The notes under the pieces were generated by a model, which was not told the DNA's origin, searched no databases, and was given only the letters and a program-made list of their open reading frames with translations. A stretch of DNA of 64,000 bases, taken from Litorivicinus sp. GTDB taxonomy: Bacteria > Pseudomonadota > Gammaproteobacteria > Pseudomonadales > Litorivicinaceae. The stretch is from assembly GCA_018401755.1 (NCBI GenBank), contig JAGYKJ010000007.1, positions 558,001 through 622,000 of the forward strand, in the 5' to 3' direction. Shown piece after piece: positions 26,099-35,502 of this stretch. A program made the translations under genes and the position numbers. Numbering within the stretch: position 1 is the stretch's first letter; the number at the start of each line of letters is the position of its first letter.

Positions 26099-27063
26099 GG
26101 TGCCATTCCAGTTGACCGAGCCAAGTCTGCAAAGGCCTTACCAGCCGCTCCATTCTTTGCCTCGACCAGACCAAAAATCCCGTCAGCCCAAACCTTCGGA
26201 AGTGATGCCTCGATGTCAGGTGCTAACTGTGTCGTTTTCATCCCCAGTTTAGTCAATTCAGCCACTTCCTGTTCGGCCAATTCATAAAACTGCTGATAGG
26301 TCTCGACTTCAAGATCTGATCCAATCTTCAACATAAGCGCCTGATCACTTGCTGATAACGCATTAAATGTATTGAGATTCATCAAGATGAGATGGGATGT
26401 GTCACCAAACCGTGGGCGCATCATGTAGCCCGCAGTTTCATACCACTTAAAGCCCAGCGCACCCAAGACAGGCCAGGCTGCCCCATCGACGGTTCCCTTA
26501 TCCAATGCGGAATAAATTTCAGCCGGTGGTAAGACCACCAAAGATGCGCCGAGATGATCAAGTAATGCCTTGTAGACAGGGGTTCCACGGATCTTCATTC
26601 CGGTAAGTTTGCCGTCAGCACCGACTGGTTTGGTCAATACCATGTGATAGCCATCACCTGAGGTTGGTATTGCAATTAACTTTAATCCCAGCTGTTGATA
26701 GGACGCATCCACTGCATCCCAAATCCCTGTTGTGCGACGCTTCTCTGGATCGCCATCGACAGCATCCATGCCCATGCCTATTCCGGTGGTGCCATAATGA
26801 TACCCGCCATGGGTGTAGAGCACTTGGAACAATCCTGCTCGGACCGGCTCAAGCTGTTCAAACGAGGACACCGTTTCTGGGCCTTTCACGTCAACCTTCA
26901 AGGTCGATGAGCGTTCACCAACCATCTCAGCAAAACGTGTCACGGTATATTTCATGCCCGCATAGTTTTGGTTCCAGCTCGACAACATGTTCAGGGTTTG
27001 CGCGTGAGTGAGTCCAACAACGGAGCTCGCGACGAAACCTACAATTAACTGTTTAATGTTCAT
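26095..27063 (-). CDS. TRAP transporter periplasmic receptor (DctP family)
   Basis: A 322-residue solute receptor with signal peptide MNIKQLIVGFVASSVVGLTHA. The ligand-carboxylate arginine lies in GMKIRGTPVYKALLDHLGAS, followed by PAEIYSALDKGTVDGAAWPV, the standard DctP signature. ATG 27063 is chosen because the signal peptide begins there. The receptor has DctP family form, so the ligand is probably a carboxylate or sulfonate. Confidence 0.92.
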   Translation of the reverse strand: MNIKQLIVGFVASSVVGLTHAQTLNMLSSWNQNYAGMKYTVTRFAEMVGERSSTLKVDVKGPETVSSFEQLEPVRAGLFQVLYTHGGYHYGTTGIGMGMDAVDGDPEKRRTTGIWDAVDASYQQLGLKLIAIPTSGDGYHMVLTKPVGADGKLTGMKIRGTPVYKALLDHLGASLVVLPPAEIYSALDKGTVDGAAWPVLGALGFKWYETAGYMMRPRFGDTSHLILMNLNTFNALSASDQALMLKIGSDLEVETYQQFYELAEQEVAELTKLGMKTTQLAPDIEASLPKVWADGIFGLVEAKNGAAGKAFADLARSTGMAP

Positions 27064-27179
27064 ACTATTTCCGTTTTTATCAGAACAAATGATTGATTCA
27101 TTGCCATATGCAACCGACGGTTCGCAACCAATCTCCAATCCTTAGATTACGAACAACTTTGGGACCGGTCAAATGGAGT

Positions 27180-27950
27180 TCATCCATTCAACGCTTGCCA
27201 TAGACCCACACTACTCACCGCAATCAAACCCCCACCAAGAATTCGATAAAATAGTGGTGTTTCTGCAGCCAAGATCCGCTGATGAAAGCGTTGACCCAGG
27301 ACATGTCCAATCGCCGCACAGGGCAGTAGCCAGAGATGATGAATCAGTTGTAAATCAACACCCACAAGGACAAATGAGATGAGTTTAATGGCGGTCAAAA
27401 TCCACCACAGCACAAACAGCGTGTCGCGCAATTGATGTTTGGAAACGTGATTGGCAAAAACTGGGATGATCAAGGGTGCACCAGTTAATGAGGTCCCTGA
27501 GATATAGGCCCCAGCCGAAAGCAAGATGGTATCAACCGTCTTACTTTGGGTGCGTATTGGCCGGTTGATTAAATAGCCCAGTGCGTAACCAAATACGATC
27601 ACGAAGATGATTGCGCTCATCCATTGCGCGGGCAACGTGAGGAGACCAATCACACCAGCCAACTTGGGCACGATCATGATGGTCATCGCGCGTTTGAGGA
27701 AGCCCCAGTCAATACTCGGACCTGTCGTATTTTGACGCTGCGCATGATGGCTTTGCCACATAATTAGACTGGAAAAAAATAGTAAATGAACTGCGATCAG
27801 TGGCAAAAAGACCAGTGGGTCATTGACGATGAGTAACAGAAACGGCAAGGCGAGCACGGCGCCCCCAAATCCGAGTCCACTGCGAACAAACCCACTCCAG
27901 ACAAACACACATCCAATCAATACATACTGATAGAACGCTAGCTGATCCAT
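27180..27950 (-). CDS. TSUP (TauE/SafE) family anion exporter
   Basis: A 256-residue membrane protein with the twin repeats FVRSGLGFGGAVLALPFLLL and SGTSLTGAPLIIPVFANHV of TauE/SafE proteins, which are linked to sulfite, sulfoacetate or other sulfur-anion export. The start at 27950 has GGAAG five bases upstream; the frame is open to 28013. Genes for a YeiH-type protein upstream and a TRAP system downstream read in the same direction. Confidence 0.86.
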   Translation of the reverse strand: MDQLAFYQYVLIGCVFVWSGFVRSGLGFGGAVLALPFLLLIVNDPLVFLPLIAVHLLFFSSLIMWQSHHAQRQNTTGPSIDWGFLKRAMTIMIVPKLAGVIGLLTLPAQWMSAIIFVIVFGYALGYLINRPIRTQSKTVDTILLSAGAYISGTSLTGAPLIIPVFANHVSKHQLRDTLFVLWWILTAIKLISFVLVGVDLQLIHHLWLLPCAAIGHVLGQRFHQRILAAETPLFYRILGGGLIAVSSVGLWQALNG

Positions 27951-28016
27951 GCCGTCTTCCATCGCTGAGTTCGGAGTGACAAGTCGACTGCGTATCTCTG
28001 CCGGAGAAGGCAATCA

Positions 28017-28992
28017 TTAGAGCCCATAGGCCACCACCACCAACACCAGACCAACCATCAGGAGGGTCTCGATAAGTAACATGGTCATCACCACACCACC
28101 GGAACGGATTAAGGTGGTCATGGACGTCTTCAACCCCAGGGCCGCGATAGCAATAATCAAGCACCATTGCGAGACAGACGATAACAGCCGCACAAGCATG
28201 GCTGGAAGTGGAATCACTGAATTCAACACGACACCGAACGCGAAAGCAATCACAAACCAAGGGAGTCCAATCTGAACGCCTGAGGCGGCGCGACCCACCG
28301 TCACCAAGCAAAATGACCAAGACCACTGGGAGCAACACCACGCGCTGCATTTTTGTGAGCACCGCAACATCACCAGCATCTGGTGACACCGCATAGCCCG
28401 CCCCAACCACTTGAGCCACATCATGAATCGAGGCACCTAATGCAAATCCGATTGTCGCATCAGGCCAACCAAGACTGAGGAACAGCCAGGGGTATACCAG
28501 CATCGCCAGGGTTGAGAGACCCGTGACACCGATGACTGTGAGCAAGATCGTGCGTTCACGATTGGCCACACCAGGAAGCACACTGCCGATTGCAATCGCC
28601 GCTGACGCTCCACAAATTCCGACAGCCCCACCCGTTAAGACACCCAATTGCCATGGACGACCTGTCACGCGAGCGAGCACCACACCGGACAGGATCACTG
28701 CGCCAACCACACCCACCAAGGCGACCGTCGAAGACCACCCGAGCGCCCCCAGATCGGCAAAGGTAATTCGAAAGCCCAACAGTGCCACGGCGATTCTCAA
28801 AATCATCGACGCACTCCAGTCGATACCGGCCTTGTACACCAGTTGCGACTGCATCCATGGGTGACATAGAAATCCGACCAGCAATGCCACCACGATTACG
28901 GGACCACCCAACCAAGCCGTGACAAACATTGCAAAGCCCGCAATCACGACAGAGATCACAATGCCAGGCAAAAACTCTCGAACACGCAACAT
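28017..28992 (-). pseudogene. YeiH-type putative sulfate exporter, split by a frameshift
   Basis: The first part (from ATG 28992) has the YeiH pattern: AWLGGPVIVVALLVGFLCHP, ILRIAVALLGFRITF, GAVGICGASAAIAIGSVL and GASIHDVAQVVGAGYAVS. Near 28285-28310 the reading frame breaks, and the next frame continues the family fold (LPWFVIAFAFGVVLNSVIPL, SQWCLIIAIAALGLKTS, IETLLMVGLVLVV) to the stop at 28017. One extra base, perhaps in the CCC at 28294-28296, explains it. Together the parts give about 325 residues, a normal length. It may be intact in the cell. Confidence 0.8.
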
Positions 28993-29075
28993 TACAATCC
29001 GTCAATCACGAATGATGCAGCGTCAGTGCGCACTATGTCTCTCGATCCAATCAAATTACAGCCGTCGACATTCGA

Positions 29076-30146
29076 TTATGGATGGACATCTTCAGTAAAC
29101 CAGTCGGTCGGTAGTTGATGTCCGATCCCCGCTGCCTCAGCAATTTTGACACAACGCGCCGCAACCACCGCAAATTGCAGCCCAAGGCCAAGATCATTCA
29201 CAAAGCATGTCACATCTGTATCAGCAGTCCGTCCTTGAACCTCGCCCATCACCAGCTCAGGCAAGGTGGGACAGGATTTGAAATCAAAAGCATCCACCAT
29301 TTCCCAGCCAAAGCCTGCACTGTGATCAGGCACATGAAGATCACGCGCCTTCACGAGCACTGGTTTACTGTGCCCCAGATGAACCGCGACGCGATCGGCG
29401 TCCCGCAAGACAGACGGAGCTAACTCAGACATTTTGATTGACCCAAGGTGCTGTCCTGGGCACATCCACTGGGCAAGAAACACGGGTTCAATGGCATTGG
29501 TTGCACAGAGCACAATATCTGCATCAGCCACTGCGGCCTCAGGCGAGGCACAGTCGATACACTCGGCGTTGACTACCGCTTGCATCTCTGCCACGAACTG
29601 AGCACGGCGCTGTGCGTTGGGACTGTAGCACCGAACATGGGTAATTTGACGTACTGCGCATATCGCCATGACTTGTGCGCCCGCTTGCCACCCGGATCCC
29701 AAGACAGCCACCGTTGAGGCATTTTCACGAGCCATATACCGCGCACCGAGGGCACTCGTCGCCCCCACGCGCATCCGCTGGATCACCCCATCGGGCATGA
29801 TTGCGAGCGGCTCGCCCGTCTCAGTCGAAAAGACCAACACCAACCCTGTGTAGCGTTGGTTGGGTGCAGCAGGCACCTTCACCCGTCGACGGGTCCCTGC
29901 GATCAGCGGCCAACTGACAATATCGGAGTTTATCCGAACTGCTGACATCCCCAGTCGCGGTGCAATCCCATCCATGGTTTTCAACCCATAGATCCGATCC
30001 TCGGTCGTTGGCACCAAGGTATCGGAGCGCTGACGTGTCACCGCCGTACCGGCATGAAGATCCCGATAACTCTGTTCAAGATCTGCAATGCAGTCATCGA
30101 TGGACAGAAACTGTGCAATGTCTTCGTTGGATAAAATCCGCGTCAT
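29076..30146 (-). CDS. ornithine cyclodeaminase/mu-crystallin family protein
   Basis: A 356-residue NAD(P)-binding enzyme. PDGVIQRMRVGATSALGARY and the Rossmann loop AVLGSGWQAGAQV are the family marks; KMSELAPSVLRDADRVAVH follows. Members include ornithine cyclodeaminase, alanine and tauropine-like dehydrogenases, and ketimine reductases, so the exact reaction is open. It leads the leftward run to YeiH-like, TSUP and TRAP genes, which suggests a role in metabolism of an imported amino compound. Confidence 0.85.
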   Translation of the reverse strand: MTRILSNEDIAQFLSIDDCIADLEQSYRDLHAGTAVTRQRSDTLVPTTEDRIYGLKTMDGIAPRLGMSAVRINSDIVSWPLIAGTRRRVKVPAAPNQRYTGLVLVFSTETGEPLAIMPDGVIQRMRVGATSALGARYMARENASTVAVLGSGWQAGAQVMAICAVRQITHVRCYSPNAQRRAQFVAEMQAVVNAECIDCASPEAAVADADIVLCATNAIEPVFLAQWMCPGQHLGSIKMSELAPSVLRDADRVAVHLGHSKPVLVKARDLHVPDHSAGFGWEMVDAFDFKSCPTLPELVMGEVQGRTADTDVTCFVNDLGLGLQFAVVAARCVKIAEAAGIGHQLPTDWFTEDVHP

Positions 30147-30301
30147 TATTCACTCCTACTCGTGCCTTCTTGCATGGTACTGAGTCATACCGGCGATGAC
30201 CGGACTCGATTTCAGCTTTCCGCGAGCATGAACGCAAATCGCTGCAAACTCCTCGCTTTGCTAGACTTCCACCACGTAATGTCTTAGAGGAGTCGAGTGC
30301 C

Positions 30302-30727
30302 ATGACAATTGCCGTGTATCACAATCCCAACTGCACAACCTCATGCGATGTTGTTCGCTTTGTCTCCGAGTCTAATCAGCCACATGTGATCATTCCCTAC
30401 CTGGAAGCCGGATGGACCCGCGCGCAGTTACTGGGCCTCTTTGCTGCAGCAGATGTCACGCCGCGCCAAGCATTACGAATGACGAACTCACCTGCTGAAT
30501 CCTTAGGACTTACCGATCCTTCGATCACCGATGACGCGCTGATTGACGCGATGATCCAAGATCCAATTTTGGTTGAGCGACCCTTTGTGTGTTCGCCCAA
30601 AGGGGTCCGCCTATGCCGGCCCATGCAACGCGTCCTCGATCTCTTAGAGAGTTGGCCCGCCGGGTCCTGGTCGACCACCAAAGGCACCGAAATTTTAAAT
30701 GCCATGGGGCAACGTCTAGTCGACTAG
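30302..30727 (+). CDS. arsC: glutaredoxin-coupled arsenate reductase family protein
   Basis: A 141-residue thioredoxin-fold protein close to E. coli ArsC in length and layout: VYHNPNCTTSCDV with the nucleophile Cys11, ITDDALIDAMIQDPILVERP and GVRLCRPMQRVLDLL with the arsenate-binding arginines. A second cysteine at residue 15 gives C-x3-C, where E. coli has Arg. GAGGAG lies nine bases before the ATG. It lies apart from the ars operon, between two catabolic blocks. Confidence 0.87.
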   Translation: MTIAVYHNPNCTTSCDVVRFVSESNQPHVIIPYLEAGWTRAQLLGLFAAADVTPRQALRMTNSPAESLGLTDPSITDDALIDAMIQDPILVERPFVCSPKGVRLCRPMQRVLDLLESWPAGSWSTTKGTEILNAMGQRLVD

Positions 30728-30730
30728 CCC

Positions 30731-32389
30731 CTAGAATCCCTCTGTTTTTTCCACCAATACCCGAATCAGTGCCTGATGACCGGTCGCTTCAATATGGCGT
30801 AGGGCGGCATCCAAAGCCAAGGCAAAGCCTGCCTCATCCGGAGCCGTCCAGCTGGCTGCGCGCGACGCTGCGGCAATCATTGCAAAATCAGGCGAGGGCT
30901 CCAAATCTGTCAATACAGGCTTATCTTGCCGTGCCGCGGCTCCATCGGGATACATATTCAAGGCCGCCCGACGCGTGGCATTCCAGCACCCGTTGTCTAA
31001 GACAATCACTAGGATCCCGAGTGACAGAGCCTCTGCGACCTGGTGACAGGCCACCGGGTTCGCAAAAATGTACGACCCATCACCGACGGCTGCGACGACG
31101 GTTCTCCGAGGATCTGCCAGTTTCGCGCCCAACGCCGCTGGCACTCCAAACCCGAGACCTCCCGAAAACGGAGGCGTCATCCAGGTATTCGGGTGCGGTG
31201 GCGCCCCAGATCCAATCGGGGGGCCGAGCTCTGAGACCACCAGGGCATCATCAGGAAGCGCGCGACGGAGTAATTCTCCAACCCGCACGGGATGCACGGG
31301 CTGACCGTTCGAGGATGCAACCGGTGCGATCGTGCGCGCTGCTTTGCCTGGGCTCTGTCGTGGTACAGCCCCTTCAAAATGCGGGATCAGTTGCTCAAAC
31401 ACGCTGGCTGGATCAGCGCTGAGCATCCAATCCGCGCGATGGCTCCGCATCGGCAGATGACGACGGCTTGGATCGAGACCAAGATGCACAATAAAGGCAG
31501 CTTCATTTGGCTTCCGAAAACGTGGGATCCATGGGACCGGTGCATCGACGACCAAAATCAGATCAGCATCTTCGAACACCGCGGGCAGTGCGTACCCCAG
31601 ATGCCAGGGGTGGGTCGCGGGTAACACATTTCGAATTGCGAAAGGCTCAGCCACAGGACATCCAGCCCGTTCTGCAAACATTGACAAGGCGGCCGCGAGC
31701 CGACCCTCAACATCTCCGCCTTGGACGATGCAAAGCGGATTGTGGGCTGACTTTATCCGATCCGCCAACTGCGCCACGGTCTCCGGATCAAGTGCACGAC
31801 GCCCCGGACGTTGAGGTAACGCCCTGCTGAGATCAACGCCGCCATCAATTGATTCAGCAAGCGCTTCGCGTGGCAAGGTCAATAATACAGGCGCATGCGG
31901 GGTATCCATTGCCTGCATCAAGGCGCGATCTACCGCGTCCACCACCTGTTCACCATAGCGTAACTCATAATCCCAGCGAACGGCTTCGCGCACCAAACCG
32001 TTCTGATCAAACATTTCTTGGCTGTATTGAATCGGCGTCATACGCGCACCCGGGCGGGCGTACTCGGTCACGGGGGTGCGGCCTGCCAAGCCAATAATTG
32101 GCACATGGTCACTCTGCGCATTCAAAAAACCCATGACAGTATTCGCCAGTCCAACATTGACATGAACCATGACTGCAAGCGGACGACCGCTGGCAAGGTA
32201 ATATCCGTGAGCCATTCCCATTGCCACAGACTCATGAGGAATCACCACAGGGATTGGCAGCCCTGACCAATCAGCACGGGTCTGCTCGTAAACCTCAATG
32301 ATCGGCGCAAAATCCGTTCCCGCATTGGCGAGCAGGTAGGTCACACCATGTTGATGCAGTCGTCTGAGGAGTGCCTCGGCAGCCAGCAT
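30731..32389 (-). CDS. thiamine-diphosphate-dependent decarboxylase or acetolactate synthase-like enzyme
   Basis: A 552-residue enzyme with three-domain layout. The N-terminal domain has the cofactor-activating Glu in VVIPHESVAMGMAHGYY, the C-terminal domain the ThDP/Mg motif VGDGSYIFANPVACHQVAEA ... VLDN, ending in DN where NN is typical. It belongs to the broad acetolactate synthase/benzoylformate decarboxylase group; a sulfopyruvate decarboxylase or oxo-acid lyase role is possible. The start ATG overlaps the TRAP permease stop as TGATG. Confidence 0.82.
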   Translation of the reverse strand: MLAAEALLRRLHQHGVTYLLANAGTDFAPIIEVYEQTRADWSGLPIPVVIPHESVAMGMAHGYYLASGRPLAVMVHVNVGLANTVMGFLNAQSDHVPIIGLAGRTPVTEYARPGARMTPIQYSQEMFDQNGLVREAVRWDYELRYGEQVVDAVDRALMQAMDTPHAPVLLTLPREALAESIDGGVDLSRALPQRPGRRALDPETVAQLADRIKSAHNPLCIVQGGDVEGRLAAALSMFAERAGCPVAEPFAIRNVLPATHPWHLGYALPAVFEDADLILVVDAPVPWIPRFRKPNEAAFIVHLGLDPSRRHLPMRSHRADWMLSADPASVFEQLIPHFEGAVPRQSPGKAARTIAPVASSNGQPVHPVRVGELLRRALPDDALVVSELGPPIGSGAPPHPNTWMTPPFSGGLGFGVPAALGAKLADPRRTVVAAVGDGSYIFANPVACHQVAEALSLGILVIVLDNGCWNATRRAALNMYPDGAAARQDKPVLTDLEPSPDFAMIAAASRAASWTAPDEAGFALALDAALRHIEATGHQALIRVLVEKTEGF

Positions 32390-34308
32390 CAGGCGACCCG
32401 ACTTGGTTTCATGAGCCTTGCCGGACGCCAACACCAGAATGTGGCAAAGACACCGATCAGGTACACAGGCCATTGCCATTGACTGCTAAGACAGGCAGTT
32501 AGGACCAGCAATGCGATAAGACCGAAAAACACCCGCTCACCAGGACGTAGTGCTCGGTTCGAGAATCCGGATAACACACCACTCATTAAGGCCAGCACTA
32601 GCAACGTTGCGGTAATGACCTCAATCTCTCCAGGGAGGTTCGATAGTGGATGACCAATCAAAAACTCGGGCCGGAACACAAACACGAATGGAATTAGATA
32701 GGCTAACCAGGCATAACGCATCGCCTGGACCGAAACCCCGAGGGGTGACTCCTTCGCCAGGGATGCGGCCGCATAGGCAGCGATTGCAATCGGCGGCGTG
32801 ATCATCGACATCATCCCAAAATACAGTACGAAGAAATGGGCTGCCATTTTATCCACGCCGGCAGTAATCAACGCAGGCACGATCAATGCTGCCAGGAGCA
32901 CATAGACAGCCACAGTGGGCATGCCCATCCCAAGCACAATACTGACCAAGGCAGTCATCACCAGCAACACAAATAGGTTTCCGGCCGCGACGTCCACCAC
33001 CACCATGGCCAAATTAAATACCAGACCGGTGGCGTTGAGCACACCAATCACAAAACCTGCCGCCGCAACAATAACTACAATTTCCACGGATTGACGCCCG
33101 GCATCAATCAAGGCTTGCACACAGCCCGTCATCGATAGCCGAATCCCACCATATCCACGAATAAACCCAAGCAGAATAATCGTCGCAGTGGCAGCAAGCG
33201 CTGAGGCTTGTGGTGATCGATTCATCCAAAACAGCAGTCCGATCAGCACCACGAATGGCAACAAAAAGTGCCATCCATCCGCTAACACCTGCCGGGTTTG
33301 TTTTCGCTGCTCTGGCGGTATCGCGGCAATCTTTAAGCGCACCGCATCGGAATCCGATTGTAAAAAGACGGCAACGAAGAAAAACAACGCCGGAAGGATT
33401 GCAGCCAACGCAATCGCTTGATAGGGCGTCTGCGAGATTTCTGCCATCAAAAACGCCGCGGCACCCATCACGGGTGGCATAAACTGCCCCCCGGTTGATG
33501 CGACGCACTCAGTCGCTGCAGCCAAGCGCGCCGGGAAGCCAGAGCGCTTCATTAAGGGGATCGAAATCACCCCTGTTGAGGCCACATTCGAGACTGCACT
33601 GCCAGAAATTGTGCCGAATAAAGCAGACGCAACAATCGCAATCTTGGCTGCGCCACCGCGCAGCCCACCCATTGTGGCGATCGCTAAATCCGAGAAAAAC
33701 TCACCACCTCCCGCTCGATTCAGCACCACACCAAATACGATAAAAGGAATCACCACGGTGGTACCGATACTAAGGGGTAACCCAACCATCGCGGTCGTAT
33801 CCCAGACCAGATGTGTTGCCAAATCTGCAGGCGCCCAAGGCCTTGCGGTCAAGGGTGCGGGGACTAAATCTCCCACCAAGCCATACGCAGAAAACAACAA
33901 TACGATGATCACCAGTGGCCAGCCGACCAGTCGTCGCAGACTCTCAATAACCAGCGGAAACAAGATCAGCGCAACGATGCCAGATTCCAAGGGGTGGTAA
34001 TACAACGCTTCCGACATCACCCGATAGCGACTCGCGGCATAGAGGGCAGTCCCAATCGCCAAAATTCCGATGGCCACCGACAGTAAATCGACGGTCGCTT
34101 TTGGTGTGCCAGACCAGGATCGGGTCAGGAAGGTTAACGCAATGCAAAGACCCAGAACGACCAGTGAGAACTCTTGCACCAAAAGTGGCTGATTAAAGAG
34201 CACCCGAGGCAAGTCGGCTGTCCATGCAATCGCGATCAAGGTAATCAGAAGTGCGAGCCAACGATCAATCGCCCAGCCAGCTGGCATTGCGCTCCCGGTC
34301 TCTTTCAC
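32389..34308 (-). CDS. TRAP transporter fused permease (4TM/12TM)
   Basis: A 639-residue fusion of a DctQ-like N-terminal part with a DctM-like part, the form that pairs with TAXI receptors. Typical blocks are FGTISGSAVSNVASTGVISI, GFPARLAAATECVASTGGQF, MPPVMGAAAFLMAEI and SIVLGMGMPTVAVYVLLAAL. About 17 or more helices. It lies downstream of the receptor gene with a stable hairpin between them. Confidence 0.93.
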   Translation of the reverse strand: MKETGSAMPAGWAIDRWLALLITLIAIAWTADLPRVLFNQPLLVQEFSLVVLGLCIALTFLTRSWSGTPKATVDLLSVAIGILAIGTALYAASRYRVMSEALYYHPLESGIVALILFPLVIESLRRLVGWPLVIIVLLFSAYGLVGDLVPAPLTARPWAPADLATHLVWDTTAMVGLPLSIGTTVVIPFIVFGVVLNRAGGGEFFSDLAIATMGGLRGGAAKIAIVASALFGTISGSAVSNVASTGVISIPLMKRSGFPARLAAATECVASTGGQFMPPVMGAAAFLMAEISQTPYQAIALAAILPALFFFVAVFLQSDSDAVRLKIAAIPPEQRKQTRQVLADGWHFLLPFVVLIGLLFWMNRSPQASALAATATIILLGFIRGYGGIRLSMTGCVQALIDAGRQSVEIVVIVAAAGFVIGVLNATGLVFNLAMVVVDVAAGNLFVLLVMTALVSIVLGMGMPTVAVYVLLAALIVPALITAGVDKMAAHFFVLYFGMMSMITPPIAIAAYAAASLAKESPLGVSVQAMRYAWLAYLIPFVFVFRPEFLIGHPLSNLPGEIEVITATLLVLALMSGVLSGFSNRALRPGERVFFGLIALLVLTACLSSQWQWPVYLIGVFATFWCWRPARLMKPSRVA

Positions 34309-34329
34309 AGAATTACAAATCCACTGCAG

Positions 34330-34351
34330 AAGGCCCGCTTTCGCGGGCCTT
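34330..34351 (-). promoter_or_regulatory. stable intercistronic hairpin with GAAA tetraloop
   Basis: Arms AAGGCCCGC / GCGGGCCTT, nine perfect pairs, with a GAAA loop on the minus-strand transcript. It lies seven bases after the TAXI receptor stop and 22 bases before the permease start. With no T-run it is more likely an mRNA-stabilising or partial-termination element that gives more receptor than permease. Confidence 0.7.
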
Positions 34352-34357
34352 GTTCAA

Positions 34358-35317
34358 TCAGTTTTTCCACAACCCTTGCGCACGGTAAAACTTCTCCGCC
34401 CCAGGATGATATGGAATAGCTAACTTTTTGTGCATTGTTTGAGGATCCATGCCGCCAAGCGATGGATAGTTACTGGCAAGTGCATCACGATTCTTGATCA
34501 TTGCCGCAAGCAGACGCTCAATCGCATCGTCTGAGACATGAGCCCCAGCGTAGAGCAAATAGTCATAGGCCATCAGCGATGTCTCAGCAACAACACCTGC
34601 GAGATCAGCCCGTGGCTTGGTCATTGTGACATAGGACTGTGGAACCACGGCCTGCATCCGCTTTTCAGCATCCGCATCGCGATTGACTGCCAAGAAACGA
34701 ATCCCGCCGACAGATGCGTCAACTTCGCTCACCTTTCCAGCACCCACTGCAAAAAAGCCCACATCGACCTTTCCTGCCGCAAAGTCATCTGCGTTACCGA
34801 CAATGTTGGCAACGGGTACCGCTTGCATATCCGCCATGCTTAAATTGGCATTCGCAAGCACTGCATTCACGAGCGTTCCAATGATCCGCTGACCACTGTA
34901 TTCGCTTGAGATACGGAGACCTTTAATATCATTCACAGTTTGTGCGGGAGAGTCCTTCTTCACAAACAAACCGACCTCAAATGGGTACACCACTGCCACC
35001 ACACGGAGATTTGGGTTTGGGCGATCTTTAAAGGGCCCAACGCCTTTGTAGGCGGTGGTGACTTCAAGGATGTTGGCTAGACTGAAGTCGACTCGGCCGG
35101 TCTCGACCAAAGGAACAATTTTCCCAGTCCCGCCATAGGGTTGTACGACATATTGATCACCCGTGTCATTCGCAACAACACTTGCGATCGCAGAGCCAAT
35201 ACCGTAGGTCGCAGTTCCCTGCCCCGATGTTCCAATTCCGAATTGAGCGGCCTGTGCAGTCAAGCCAACAGCCAGTCCGGCTGCCAAAGTCAGCATCTGC
35301 ATGGATTGTTTAATCAT
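34358..35317 (-). CDS. TAXI-family TRAP solute receptor
   Basis: A 319-residue periplasmic receptor with signal peptide ending AQAAQ, then FGIGTSGQGTATYGIGSAIA, VQPYGGTGKIVPLVETGRVD and LRISSEYSGQRIIGTLVNAV, which are TAXI hallmarks. GGAGGAG stands before the ATG. It is the first gene of the TAXI-permease-ThDP enzyme operon, with a good promoter at 35345-35373. Confidence 0.93.
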   Translation of the reverse strand: MIKQSMQMLTLAAGLAVGLTAQAAQFGIGTSGQGTATYGIGSAIASVVANDTGDQYVVQPYGGTGKIVPLVETGRVDFSLANILEVTTAYKGVGPFKDRPNPNLRVVAVVYPFEVGLFVKKDSPAQTVNDIKGLRISSEYSGQRIIGTLVNAVLANANLSMADMQAVPVANIVGNADDFAAGKVDVGFFAVGAGKVSEVDASVGGIRFLAVNRDADAEKRMQAVVPQSYVTMTKPRADLAGVVAETSLMAYDYLLYAGAHVSDDAIERLLAAMIKNRDALASNYPSLGGMDPQTMHKKLAIPYHPGAEKFYRAQGLWKN

Positions 35318-35344
35318 TATGGTTCTCCTCCATTACGACTCATG

Positions 35345-35373
35345 AGTATCCTACGACCCATCGGGAATTTCAA
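35345..35373 (-). promoter_or_regulatory. sigma-70 promoter of the TAXI-TRAP operon
   Basis: Minus-strand TTGAAA (35368-35373), exactly 17 bases, then GATACT (35345-35350), ending 27 bases before the receptor ATG. Four to five of six bases match the consensus in each box. Confidence 0.6.
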
Positions 35374-35502
35374 AGCTGTTCATGCGCTTGCGGCTTGTGG
35401 GCGTCCAAAATGGACAAGGTAAAACATCGCCTGCGACTTTTCTTTTGGCTCGTATTCAGACATAACTCGGACCTCGAACAATAACAGTGAGGGATTGGCG
35501 CG

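Noticed and set aside
30589-31422. A 277-codon plus-strand open frame opposite the ThDP enzyme
   Set aside because: Low-complexity, Arg/Ser/Pro-rich product with no recognisable features; antisense to a clear enzyme gene.
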